Source: Chalara sp. BL73 (Eukaryota; Ascomycota; Leotiomycetes; Helotiales). Taken from it: a stretch of DNA of 64,000 bases. The notes beneath the pieces were generated by a model, which saw only the letters and a program-made list of their open reading frames with translations, was not told where the DNA came from and did not search any database. The position numbers and the translations under genes were made by a program. The stretch's first letter is position 1, and each line of letters begins with the position of its first letter. Positions 46,662-58,645 of this stretch are shown in pieces. The DNA is taken from NCBI GenBank assembly GCA_918026815.1, contig CAKJVC010000068.1, forward strand, positions 930,001 through 994,000. The letters run 5' to 3'.

Positions 46662-46988
46662 AAGCTTAAAGGGCCAATCACTTATTTTGTACATAGTCAG
46701 GGGAAATGACGATAAATTGATTTTACCATGCGGATACGACGTGAGCCGGAAACTGAGAGTTGCATATATGTAATATACCTAGCATATTTCGTAATCCAAA
46801 CTGGCTATTGCGCTTGCTCATGTCTTCATATACCGACCATAAAACCTACTTACCCACGGATATCAATTGCAAAAGGAACAGAAATAAATTTTCACAAACA
46901 TTTCGGGTATCTTACTCTAAGGTATATTTATTTAACGCTTCATCATCGCCATGTCTCGGCCGTTCCCGTTATGCATCAGCATCAACCA
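46662..46988. other. Intergenic, convergent NDUFA12 and Gcn2 3' ends
   Basis: A 327-bp AT-rich spacer that should hold both 3' UTRs. No gene. Confidence 0.55.
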
Positions 46989-49900
46989 TCATCCTGCAAG
47001 GTCATAGTAGACACACATTCCAGTACGAAAGTTGTAAATAAACGCATTGCGAGTTTTCTCTTTATACTCCCGAGACAGCGTATTCATCAAATCGTGAACT
47101 TCACCAAGATAACGTCGCTCGGTCGTAGGAACAGCATGTGTAGCTTTCCGCCAGCTGTCAGGATCGGAGAGCTTGGTGCCACGAAGGAGTTCCATAACTT
47201 CATCTGTTGTTTCGATTGCAGCAATTGGACCATCCAAAAAGGATTGGGATAAGGATACAGCTCGTCCTTGGGCTTGCTCGACGATTTTGCGTCGATTCGA
47301 CTTCTTGCTCTTATTTCCAGCGACCAGAACACGAACATCTGACTCGTGATCGTTTGCACCAGCTCCTTCGTTTTGAGAGTACCGCTGAAGTTTTGCTCCT
47401 CGGTGAACTGTGTTATCTCGCTGGTCTCGCTCTTTCATTTCTGCGAGCAACCAGGTCACGAGTGAACTTGTCAGAATGTCGACATCAGGGGTGTCCTTGT
47501 TCCTCATCGACTTGACTTTAAGGACCGAGTCCTGTTTGATAATTACAATCCAGGAATGATGATCGTCACGGTGCCTCGTGAGTAGCTCCTCAGGGGATCG
47601 GGAGTCTTGAGCAAGCTCCGTGCTTATCTCATTGTCCCAGAGCTGCTGCACAATCTCAACACCACCAGTGCGTAGAATTACAGGATCGTGACTAGCAACT
47701 AGCACATCACATCTACGTGTGGTCCAGATTCCCTGAAGTTCTTCCTCGAATTTCTTTAAGAAACCTTTAGCATTAGACTTTGGGAGCCTCGCCAACTTCT
47801 CCCAGGCTAAATTGAATCCAACTGCGTGCCGCTCTGCTGGATTGGTGCCTATCTTATGACGATACTCCCGTATTAAGGAATCATATCTACCACCAACAGC
47901 AAACACGTCCTTGAGTTTACGGTCATATACGCATGAGAAGACTACGCCACCTTTACAAAACCTTTCTTTCAAACTCTCTAAAGGTCTGATATATATTTTG
48001 GTCTTGACTCCGAAGCGTTTTGTGTACTCAACGACGTCGCGAAGATGCGCAATTGACGAGGCAGCCCTCTCGTAGGTATCGGCGTCCTGGAATATACTTT
48101 TGAGCTTTTGAAACGCTTTCGCAGGCGAATCTCTAAAATCGAAACGCTCAAGATCGTCAACGCTCGTGGCTGGAATTGCGATGAGTGGTGACCGAAGTTC
48201 ATTCCTTATTTTGGGCCAAGTCCATTGCTGGACGTTGAGTTTACTTAGCGTATCTGAGACAAGTTGTCGAGTGTTGGTGTCTATGCGACAAAAGTCATAT
48301 ATAAGATCTAACAGATCGGAATGATTCAGATGGATGCACATTTGGGTTGAGGCAAGGGCTGGAAAAGAAAGAACTACCTCATCCAATACCTTGAGAACCT
48401 CCGCTTCTTTTAAGGCGAGATCAAGGGTATCCGTTGAGACAATATCGAAGTCTACTTCACCATATGATTGTGGCTGCCCACCAGACTGTCTGTCTCTATA
48501 GACTGGTGCAAAGGCAAACGACTTCTGGACCGAGGGCTCATGCTTCGCTATTGCCCGGGCATGTGGAAGTGTCAGGTCATATGGTAATTGGACCAATATT
48601 CCATTAGCATCTAACAGCTGCACAACATTCAATGCATAATGCCCAGAGCGCGGGAATAATGCGCTTCGAGGCGTCTCTATTGCGCCATGGTGGCGGAAAA
48701 TAGATATCAACTTTTGCTTTGCGATTCCTTGAAATAATAGATCTTCATCGCTCGGATTGATAATATCCATGTCCCATGCAACATCCTTCGCATGCTTTGT
48801 GGGTTGGGAGAACAAAGCAGCCATCATTTTATGGTAATAAGGAGATCTTGGGTCGGAAAGTCCAGCCAATGTTTGTCGGATTGTTTCGCTTTCCATTTGC
48901 ACTGGTAGTTTGCCACCTTGTAATAGTTCAGAGCTAGAGGGTCGCTCCTTTGGACTATGACTCAAAAGGGATAAAATGATATTCGCTTGTACTGCTTTCC
49001 CAGTAGTATCAAAGCCTGTCGGTAAAATAGGCTGTTTCTTTCTGAGATCTTCTACGACTTGAGCTCGCTCCATGCCTACGATCGGCTTATAGCACATCTC
49101 GAAAAAGATCACGCCGAGCGAGTACATATCAACCTTGCTTGTATAACTACCGCCGACATTCGATTTAACCTCTGGTGCAACATAGGCAGCTGTACCAATG
49201 CTCCTAGTCATGTCTCCGCCAAAGCTCGTGGTAGCTGTAGACAATCTGTCCCCCATGGAGTATTGACCGCTGGTAGCCAATCCGAAATCTCCTATCTTTA
49301 CGTTTGATGCCGCATCGATGAAGATATTCTCCGGTTTAAGATCCCGATGGACCACATTCAATCCATGTATGTGAACAAGCCCTTCCAAAACTTGTCGGAA
49401 TAATCGCCATGTCTCTTCATCATTCTTGTGAAGATCTCTCTTAATCAAATCACGAAGGGTACGTTTCTCACAATACTCCATGGAAATATATAGGATCGTC
49501 TTAAAAGGCCGCTGGTATCGAGAGTTTGATCTAGTCCGATATCGAACTAGATTATTGCGCTCTTTTGCCGGCGATTTGACGGCTCGTTCATTAAAACTTG
49601 TAGAATCGTCGTCTGTGCCATCCTCATCTTCCTCGAACACATCCGAGCCTTCATCATAACCAAACTCAACTTGTGGGTAACCACTTGAAGACATGAAATC
49701 CAGTCCGCCTGTGCTGACTCCAAATTCAATTTCAGGAGCTGTGCCAGGCGACACCTCATTTGTTGAATCCTCAGTGAACGGCGCATCCGATGTAGAAACA
49801 TTATCATCAGCTTCTGAGACATCAGATATTACTTCTTCAGTCCAGGTATTGTAGTATCGGACAACGGAGGGATGACTCAATTGGGACAACATTCGCACTT

Positions 49901-51857
49901 CTTTCAAAACTTCTGTCAGTGAAGCCGAAGATTTCTGAGTGATCTTCTTAATAGCATATATTTGTCCATCAAGCTTTTTTCTAGCTTTGACAACTTCCCC
50001 AAAACCACCCTTACCAAGGCGACCTTCCTCAACAAAATCTTCCTTATATCGTGAGAAAGGGCCACCAGTATTCATGGAATCGTGTCTTGGTCGGCGAGTG
50101 GCAGATGGTAGTGATGAAATAGACCCAAGTCTCGATACGGCTGAGGATATGTCTTCGTCAAGGATAGGAGCGTCAGTCGCAAGAAACTCAAATGAGCTTA
50201 ATTCGAAAGCGCGAGGACGCTTCTTTGGGTCTGCTTTGAACAACTTCTGAACGAATTCATGCAAAGAGTCAGACAAAGGCAAAGAATCCGCTAAGGATAT
50301 CGGGGACGAATATTTTCGAATGACGTTCAATCCAAATGCCATCTGCAGAAACAAGACACCAAAATCCCAGACATCAGTCTTTTGAGTATATTGTGGTTTC
50401 TCTGTATTCGCAATCTCTGGTGGAAACCAGTAGGCAGATTTGGCCAAAGATATGGTATCGGTGGCTTGCTTCTTACCAGCCAGGAAATGGAGCTTTCTCT
50501 GACAGCCAGCGTCAGCGAGCTTCAATCTGAATTCACCAGCGAAATTTCTGACGAGAAGAACATTGCCAGCATGAATATCTTCATGAAGGATACCGTTATC
50601 ATGAAGATAGCGGAGCGCATCCAGTAACTCAATTGTCCAGGAGCGCACCTTCACAACACCTAAATCTCCGACAATATCTAGAAACTCTTCTAGAGACCCC
50701 TTGTCAGCAAATTCACACAAAGAGCTGACTGTCCACGCAGAATCAAGTTTCTCAATTTGATTGCCTGACTTGTGAACCTTAAAGTCAAGAAGCTGAAGGA
50801 TATTCTGGTGACGGAGCTTCTTCAGTGCCTCGAACTCAGTCTCCAAAGCTTGAAGTTGCCTCTTGAAAGAAGTATGATCATTTCCGGTGTCTCTCAAGTC
50901 TGTTTGCTTCAGTATCAAGGTGGGAAGATCTTCATCTGAGCCTTGAGAAATTAGAGGCCATACTGTGAAGCACTTTGACACTGGACCACTGCGTATGAGG
51001 TGCTTTCCGCTTACAATTTGAAATGCGATAGGACTACCCGTATCTAGCTTGATTGGTTGATCAAACTCTAGGAAGTTATGAAGCACTCCGTTCTTCACGT
51101 CATCTATTGGGGTTTGTATTAATGCAGATGGAGGGCGATTCTTCCGTTTCGTCTCTTTTGCCTTCGCCTTTTGACGTCTGATCTCTTCTTGCACCAAAGA
51201 ACCAAGCATTCGTTCTTCTTCTAGATTTTCGAGTGTGCGCTTCTTCTCTTCCTCTTTCCGATTCTCCTCGGCCAGCCTAGCAGCAGCCGCCTCATGAGCA
51301 GCCCGCTCCTCTTCTAGACTAGGTAGTTCCTTGCCAGCAGCTTTTGCTTGAGCCGCATCCTCTAAAATGTCCTGGCAAGCATTGACAATTTCCATGATCA
51401 TGGCTTGCTCTTCAACAACGAGCTCCTTAGGTTTCGTCTCTATGACTTTTTGAAGTTTAAACTTAGTGCTTTCACGAAGGCTATCGTCATTCTTGATACT
51501 CAATAAAGGAGGGCTTTTCGGATAAGTAGCAGTTAATTTTGCAGCAAGAGTCATAGCAATGTCTTCATCTGAGGATTTGATGCGAATTTCAAATGAGGGC
51601 TCCGATTTCTAGACAGGTTAGTTGAGGTAAACGAACGCCACTTTATTACTTACCTGCCACGCTACTTGGTTTCCTTTTATGGAACGAAAGTCCTCTCCAT
51701 ATATTGAAGCAAGAGCAATAAGTTCATCTTCCTGAATTTCTTCATACTGAGACTTCTCAGGCGGCTCAGTCTTCAATGTTGGGGATTTGAGACCAGGAAA
51801 TCCGGACGATGAGTTATTAGAGGGTGGCTTCTTTCCCCAAGGACTAGACGGCGGCAT
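46989..51857 (-). CDS. gcn2: eIF2-alpha kinase Gcn2 (CPC-3 ortholog)
   Basis: Two exons on the minus strand, 51857-51654 and 51608-46989 (45-bp intron), 1607 aa, close to the family norm. Gcn2 senses uncharged tRNA and phosphorylates eIF2-alpha, which induces the Gcn4/CPC1 regulon. Domains in order: N-terminal RWD (about 35-160, ELIALASIYGEDF), a charged linker with a long Glu/Arg helix, a pseudokinase (about 290-480; HRD reads HED in GILHEDIHAGN and DFG reads DAG), the active kinase (about 590-960; GRLGKGGFGEV, YAIKKI, VVHRDLKPENIFI, KIGDFGLATSGQ) with a long acidic insert, a HisRS-like domain (about 1020-1420; AVGFNLAWEKLARL) and a C-terminal region to 1607. The gene is head-to-head with ArgJ. 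Confidence 0.97.
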
Positions 51858-52344
51858 ACTGAAGTTTTAAAATTGACAGTATTATCTATACCTCTAATGA
51901 AGAGGTGGATCTGTTACTCCTCACGGGACAGATGCTTAGACGAACACACGCAGCCGAAGCCACGAGTATCACGCGCTAATGGGGCTGGACATTATCTCTA
52001 TATTGCGATCAAAGGGTGAAAAATCTGGACAGAGTACTTGTACTCAAAAGTTTTGGGAGTCATGCATTCAATTCCATGTGTTGTCTCTAAACAGCAGCCT
52101 CGTCTATGACTTAGGCGCTAGCGCAAGGCTGCAGACAGATAAAGACACGCCATTAACATTATTACCACGCCTTTTATTACAATTTATGGATCTCTTCTGA
52201 TAAGATGTATGAGTCAAATAAAAATACAGTGAGGTATTAAAAGGTAGCTTCTACCAAAGACTAGGAGGCTCTCATTACGAGCTTTGATTGCCTTTGAAAT
52301 ACACAACTTGGTTTCGCGCCTCTCTATTCTGTCAATTGCGCTCA
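51858..52344. promoter_or_regulatory. Shared divergent promoter, Gcn2 / ArgJ
   Basis: 487 bp between start codons. It contains TGAGTCA at 52210-52216, 129 bp upstream of ArgJ, a perfect Gcn4/CPC1 site, and one near-match, GGAGTCA, at about 52056-52062. Amino-acid control of ArgJ, and possibly of Gcn2, is inferred from the motif. Confidence 0.6.
52210..52216 (+). promoter_or_regulatory. Gcn4/CPC1 response element (TGAGTCA)
   Basis: A perfect palindromic TGA(C/G)TCA core, the fungal cross-pathway control element, placed 129 bp upstream of an arginine-biosynthesis gene. The match is seen; the function is inferred. Confidence 0.6.
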
Positions 52345-53876
52345 ATGGCTTTCCGACTCTCTGCATCTTCAACTTTCAGATGTTGGGTGAATCCAACTCC
52401 ATTGCAAACCTCTGTGAATGGCATTCGTTTCTACTCAGCTCCTCTCGATGGCACAATACCATCTGCAAAGGTGAAGTATGTTCCAACGAATGGCACATAT
52501 CCCAAAGGATTCCTTGTGTCTGGAACTTATGTTGGAGTAAAGGCAACGAACAAGGGTTCCCCCGATCTCGCATTTCTTGCGTCGGAAATACCATGTGCAG
52601 CAGCAGCAGTTTTCACGAAGAATAAATTCCAAGCGGCGCCTGTTACGGTGAGTCGAGAAGTGTTGAAGCGGAGGAACAATACCGGAATACGTTCCGTGAT
52701 TGTGAATTCGGGATGTGCAAATGCTGTGACTGGTAAAGGTGGTTTGGAGGATGCAGAGAGAATGGGAGCAGAAGCCGATAAATGCTTTAAGACACCAACA
52801 GATGATTTAGGAGGAAGCTCATTGGTAATGAGCACGGGTGTGATTGGCCAAAGGTTGGAGCTCTTATACTTCTCATGCCTTGAACTCAAATATTAACTTA
52901 TAGTGTCAGGCTACCCATCCAAAAAATAATTGACAAAATTCCTGTGGCATATGAAGGACTAGGGACATCCCACGACCACTGGCTAGCTACAGCTCGAGCT
53001 ATCTGTACAACTGACACTTTTCCCAAGCTCCTCTCACGAACATTCTCTTTACCCTCATCTCCATCAATCGAATATAGGATAGCTGGCATGACGAAGGGAG
53101 CGGGCATGATCCATCCAAATATGGCAACATTGTTAGGTGTGATTGCTACGGATGCGCCAATTGCACCAAGTATTCTCCCTTCACTTCTTCGAAGGGCGGT
53201 AAACAAATCGTTCAATAGCATTACTATTGATGGAGATACGTCCACCAATGATACTATTGCTGTCCTTGCCAACGGGGCTGCTGGCGGGAATGAACTCACA
53301 TCAGAAACAACCGAAGATTATACTGTATTTCAGGATATCCTGACCGATTTTGCTACCGACCTTGCAAAACTTGTAGTACGAGATGGCGAAGGTGCAACTA
53401 AATTCGTCACAATTCGTGTCACCGAATCACCTTCAGAGATCGGCGCACGCAAAATTGCAAGCACAATCGCAAGATCGCCTCTTGTGAAAACCGCACTATA
53501 CGGAAAAGATGCCAATTGGGGACGTATTCTGTGTGCTACCGGCTATTCACAAATCTCCGAGCCAGGCATGCCAATCAATGATGTCCCTGACATTGTTCCT
53601 GCAAATACGAGTGTCTCCTTCATTCCTAGTGATGGATCTCCAGAGCTCAAGCTTCTAGTCAATGGGGAGCCAGAGAGCGTGGATGAAGTTCGGGCAGCAG
53701 AAATTCTAGAACATGAAGATCTAGAAATATTGGTCAGACTTGGGGGCGGAAAGGAGGAAGCCACCTACTGGACGTGTGATTATAGGTAAATTTCTTCATG
53801 ACGGAAAGGCTTCTGACCAAGACTAACTATGCCTAGTCATGAATACATCACCATAAATGGAGATTATCGAACATAG
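52345..53876 (+). CDS. arg7: ArgJ, mitochondrial ornithine/glutamate N-acetyltransferase
   Basis: Exons 52345-52853, 52910-53785 and 53837-53876 (introns of 56 and 51 bp), 474 aa. The bifunctional enzyme transfers acetyl from N-acetylornithine to glutamate and can use acetyl-CoA, keeping the acetyl cycle of arginine synthesis running in the matrix. A basic N-terminus ([16 protein letters not shown]) fits mitochondrial import. The family motifs are [24 protein letters not shown] across intron 1 and [15 protein letters not shown]. ArgJ self-cleaves before the Thr of MAT, here about residue 243, which becomes the nucleophile of the beta chain. Further motifs are [20 protein letters not shown]-like [15 protein letters not shown], and the last exon ending [12 protein letters not shown]. 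The first donor (GTTGGA) is weak. Confidence 0.96.
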
Positions 53877-55217
53877 AAAATGTCAAATATTGGCATGTTA
53901 TGATGATTACCAAGACGCAGCAGAGAGGCTAAAAGTAGTAAGGCAAGCTATAGAATATTGTCAATGGGGCTTTTAGACCCGAAGAAGTACCCGATTTAAT
54001 GAAAATGAATAACAATCTTAATGTGCTGTTCTAGAATATGCGCTTTGGTATCTAATGGTCTACCACTATGTACAAAGTTTAGAGACAAAAGCTGTCTGTG
54101 TAAAATATCAGGAGGAAATAGGCATACATCGAGTCAATGATTATATTGCTGTGGTAAGGTTGTTACGGTTACAGTGAGAGATCGCGTTTGGTGTTAATCT
54201 GTGACTTTTGTAAGGTTGCTTGACATTATTCCCAACTTGGCTAGCCAACCAATCATTTGGCCAATCAGGAGCCTCCACTATCTAATACTCTTTACAGTGA
54301 AATGATTATTTTTGAATGCTTCGACTGTTTATTACACTTTTTTTTGAAGAGGAGTAATGGTAGCCAGCACAATTGAGCCACGGCTTATTGTAGCTCATGG
54401 TGTGACTAGTCCTTACATGAGAAGCAAGTTAAATGAGTTTGTTTATTGCCACCTTTAGCCAATGCAGTTCGAGTAGAAGGTGTATCTTCAATAATATGCT
54501 GTTGCTATCCATGGCACTGTATCTTGATATGTTCGACACCATGCAGCCAGTTAGCTATACTTCATTTCAGTGTTGAGGACAATACAGCTTTGATACCTCG
54601 ACGATTTCCTGAGCTACAAGATATTGGAGATACTGTTCTGCAACTTAGGCCACGCCTTTTTTTTTTACAAAATGCTGATGCAGAAGCACTCGTCCTCTAC
54701 CCACCTATCGAAGCCAAGCTTTTGATCAATCTCGGCAGATATCCCGCTTGCAGATCCACGGAACTAAGTATATTCACCCCACACTGGTCCTAATCACCAT
54801 CCCTGCTCAGATGTCTTCTGTAACAGGCAATCCAAATTCCTTTAGGCAAACTATTTCTATCACAGCTTCAAACGCTCATAGCTCACATACCACACAATAC
54901 AGATGCGCAAGAGCCTGCAGCTAAAATTAAATGCAGAGCAGTATGGAGGAAAAAAGTGTGCCATCAATCTCATTAACGTTTAACTTTGATGTGGCAATGG
55001 TAGTGTTGGTACGCACACAACTAAGTTCACGTGAACCATCGGAGCAGGTGAATTATGAGTCATATACTTTGTAGACAGTACCTTAGAACCTAGTGAGAAG
55101 AATGAGAAACCATCATCACCACCGCAAGAACGTAGTTAATGGCTACTACGCCTTTTGCACGGTGATAGGTATCCCAACAGGTAGTAAGCCTATATAAAAA
55201 CCTCCGATCAATCTTGA
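53877..55217. other. Intergenic, ArgJ 3' side to SET remnant
   Basis: 1.3 kb with no supported gene. The open frame at 54446-54793 has no domain and reads like random sequence. Confidence 0.5.
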
Positions 55218-56033
55218 TGTCATTCCACATTGTTAACCGCCCCTGTCTCGGCTTTCCGAAGTGTCGACACCGTCCCCAAAGATAGTTCTAAACTCATTGA
55301 GAGCATCAGCGTCGATGGCCTCCTGGCTGCCGAGCTCACCATAGACATATCCAAACTGTGTGCCCCGTGTCGAGCCATTCTACCCAACAAGGAGACTTTC
55401 GAAGAGTCAATGCCATTGCTGTGGCGCCCGTCACTCCGGGATCTCCTCCCACTATCGCCTTTATATCTGTTAAACAAGCAAAAGCAAAAGCTCCTCTTCG
55501 ACTGGTCGGTTATTTCCGATACCTATCCTAGTCTCTCTTACGATTTCTACGTTTATGACCGGCCTGTCGTCAATACCAGTCAACCCTCTGACCGCGGTGA
55601 GTGCTTAGCGCTCATTCCTTTTGCAGATTGTTTCAATCATGTAGATACCAGCTGCGAGGTCACTTTCTCGCCCTCAGTACAAAGTGTGTACAGATAGACA
55701 AATTGGGAAGGGACAGAAAATAGTCACCAGTTATGGCAATCATAGTAATGATTTTCTATTCATCGAATATGGATTCATTCTTGATAACAATAAATGGGAT
55801 GAGATCTCTTTAGATGAGGTTTAGAGGAAAGGGACAAGTATCAGATGGCTGTGAACACGACTTTCCCGAAGGTGTTGAATACCTCTTTAGATAGTGTTCA
55901 CGGGTGCCTCGATCAAGGAACAGAACTTGATTGTGGGCTTCCCAGTCAAAATGATTTGTTGAGCAAACGGTGGGAACTGATACGCCAGCTTCTGGTATTT
56001 GCCATAAGGGAAATAAAAAGTTGGAATGCCTAG
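55218..56033 (+). pseudogene. SET-domain lysine methyltransferase remnant (SETD6/RKM-like)
   Basis: Frame 1 (to TAG at 55695-55697) encodes SISVDGLLAAEL, MPLLWRPSLRDLLPLSP and the SET motif LALIPFADCFNHVDTSCEV. The homology then continues one frame over, from about 55690 to TAG at 55822-55824: DRQIGKGQKIVTSYGNHSND and LFIEYGFILDNNKWDEISLD, the classical SYGNHSND and EYGF boxes. A third frame after 55824 continues to 56033 with weaker similarity. So at least one frameshift near 55689 and a stop at 55822 break the gene. The 5' part of the family is also missing (in-frame stop at 55215). Substrates of intact relatives are ribosomal or other non-histone proteins. An unmodelled intron is unlikely to rescue it because the homology is contiguous across the shift. 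Confidence 0.72.
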
Positions 56034-56162
56034 CTAAAATACTTATAAAGTGAGTTTGGGATATAATAGACATCTTATTGGGATCTAAATTTGTTTATCC
56101 TTGTAATGATAGTCCAAGGATCATGCTATCGTATTGCCGCATTCAGGAAGGTCCTGTCTGTA

Positions 56163-56880
56163 TCAAAAACACTCAGTAACATTTCTTTCAGATTGGCTCA
56201 GCATCATGATTCCAATGATGGTTCCATAGAGTCCTGTCACATGTTAGAATCATCCTTGGGAAGGCATGACATGAACCTACCAAGAACTTCCGCAAAAATC
56301 AAAATCAAGACCATGCCCACATACAGCTTAGGCTGTTGTGCAGTTCCTCTCACACCTGCATCACCAATGATTCCAATTGAGAAGCCAGACGCAATACCAC
56401 TTATACCGACAGAGAGACCAGCTCCGAGCATGAGGAAGTTTGTATGTAGGGCGGATTTCTCATTCAGTTTGCTGGCGATCAAGACGGAAATTACTAGGCC
56501 ATAGATTGCTACTATGCCTGCCATGATTGGTGGCATGAGGTCTAGATGTTTTTAGCAGTGAGATGTTCTGGTGAAGAATGACCTACTCTTTACTAACATG
56601 TCTGGTCTTAGAACACTAACTGCTGATATACCTACCGCCGACTTTGCGATTCCGTATGCAGCACCAATGCAGCAGAGGGTGACACTTAGACTACATCCCA
56701 TAGCTCCAAAAAACGACTATTATTTATATGAATGAGTATGACATACTTGAGAATACGTCGTTTGCCAGCAACTAGAGGGAAGATACTAACAGCATATACC
56801 GGACTACACATTTATTTTAGCCAAAATTCGAATGCTGTTAAATGTCCAACTCACCATCTTGCAGCATCGAATGCATCCAT
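56163..56880 (-). CDS. V-type ATPase proteolipid subunit (c or c')
   Basis: Five exons on the minus strand: 56880-56855, 56803-56791, 56716-56587, 56541-56281 and 56233-56163; 166 aa. Exon 2 is a 13-nt micro-exon that supplies CPVYA between MDAFDAAR and SFFGAMG. The subunit forms the proton-carrying ring of the vacuolar ATPase. Four hydrophobic helices are visible: [61 protein letters not shown] and [17 protein letters not shown], the last with the essential Glu (about residue 141). TM1-2 loop: [13 protein letters not shown]. The C-terminus ([19 protein letters not shown]) is unlike the usual alanine-rich end of c subunits, so this may be a diverged paralog or the c' (Vma11) form; I cannot separate these. 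Confidence 0.88.
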
Positions 56881-58645
56881 TTTGAAGTTCAAATTTCCTC
56901 TGAACAAGGAAGGGATTCTAATAGATTAGGGATGTAACATAAAAGAAGTACACAAAGAAGACAATCTCAATCGCAAAGTTGTAAGTTGGTTTAATTCTAG
57001 ACGTTATCCTTCGGTCTTACTAGACAATGTCCTGAATAATAAAGACGCATTTTCTATCTAGCTGGGTAATCTCTATTTTGAGTGCAGCCTAGACAGTGAC
57101 TTTCTTACTTCTGTTCAGGCAACCATTTCGGAATATAGCGATTGGAGAGTCACCGCCACACAAAGCCCCAATCTCGATACTCTTTATCCACGCGATGCCA
57201 TGTCGCCTCTTGGTAAGACTCAAACTATTCTAGGCTGCAGGAACACTCCACAACCGAAAGACAGTGGCTGGAACATCTGTATCACGTGAAATGATCATGT
57301 GATGTATCCTACCCAACTTCTCCGTATACGCCTCATCTCTATATCACTCAAATCTCGTTTTTTGATACCAATCAAAGGTAAACTCATCCTTCATAGGTGA
57401 AAGAGTTGCTTTCGAAAGCGGAAAATTTCTCGTCAAGGCTTAGACAGGTACAGCAATCCAGTGAGCTCGTCTGTACATAACTGGAATGCTGGGCTTTTGA
57501 TTTAATATGATTTTGTTGATTCATCTTTAATACAAGTTGCTCCCAAGGTAGTGCTTCATGGCCTTTGAATGCATCGCTGTAAGTAGTTGCTGGGGTTTAA
57601 CACCTTGAATGGTGATTGAGGTCAAGCGTGAATCGTTTCAAGGATTGAGCTTCCGACTTGGCAATCTCTCTTCTCCTTGCTCTCTGAGAGAACACTGTAA
57701 TACTCGACACAAGAATACTTTGAGTCTGGCTCTGTATCACCTTATATGTATCTCCCAGGAAGCTTGCATGAGAGTATCTGCTTCTGTATGAAAGAGATTT
57801 TCAGCATCTTCACACGGGTTTTAATTAACAGAGGCAGAAAGTATACGCTACCCACTGTGCCATCCTTTGCTGCTCAAGAGTTCTCAGCTGCCCAGCTCAA
57901 ACAATCGAAAAACAATGGCCAATCATATATTCAGTTGAGTTTGTTCACACATACCTCAGCCTTGATAGGCAACAAGGACCTCTTGCACGTCGCAAGTTGG
58001 CGTTTCAGATTATGTGACACGCTTATGCCCTCAAGCTGTTCACGTCTGAGCGTCCACACGGCAATTGGTATCTGGGTACGCGACCGGTAAATTTGCATGG
58101 TATAGAAGGGACTCTGGTTATTCTATCACCTCTGATTGCGTGGAGGCTGCTAAATACAGTTTCAGCTTCCAAGTTGGTCGTTGAATTTATGTGTGGGGAA
58201 TGAAGCCGCGTCAACACCCCTCCCATGTCGTGAAGTTTGGTAGAACATCTCATGCACACTTTGCTGCTAGATTCTATTCTTCTTGTTATTTGCTTCTACA
58301 CACTACATGTATGCTGGCATCTATTCGTTTCTAGGTTCTCTATTATGTTGTCTTTCTGTTCTTCTTATTGATTTTGGCTGGTCATCATCATTTTCCTTCC
58401 CCTCTTTCGTAACAGACCGCATATCACGCAACACAACGAAGCGTCAGCAGCATATGCTTTCAAGAGTCGGCAAATTGAACCTTATTCTCGGATCGTTCCA
58501 AAGATTCCTTGCAGAAGCACAGGCTCTTCTCTAGATCTGCCATCGCTATTTCGAACCGCCCCTTCATACCTCTTACTCCTATATACCTATACCCAACGTC
58601 TCGTGCTCGGAGGGAAAGTGGCTTTCACGGAAGAAGCGATTAGCC
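56881..58645. other. Intergenic, V-ATPase promoter to protease leader
   Basis: 1.8 kb without a supported gene. The last 300 bases are CT-rich and likely the promoter and leader of the aspartic protease. A short frame at 57746-58090 shows no domain. Confidence 0.5.

Noticed and set aside
54446..54793. 115-codon ORF after ArgJ
   Set aside because: Reads as chance coding in a spacer; no domain and no intron signals.
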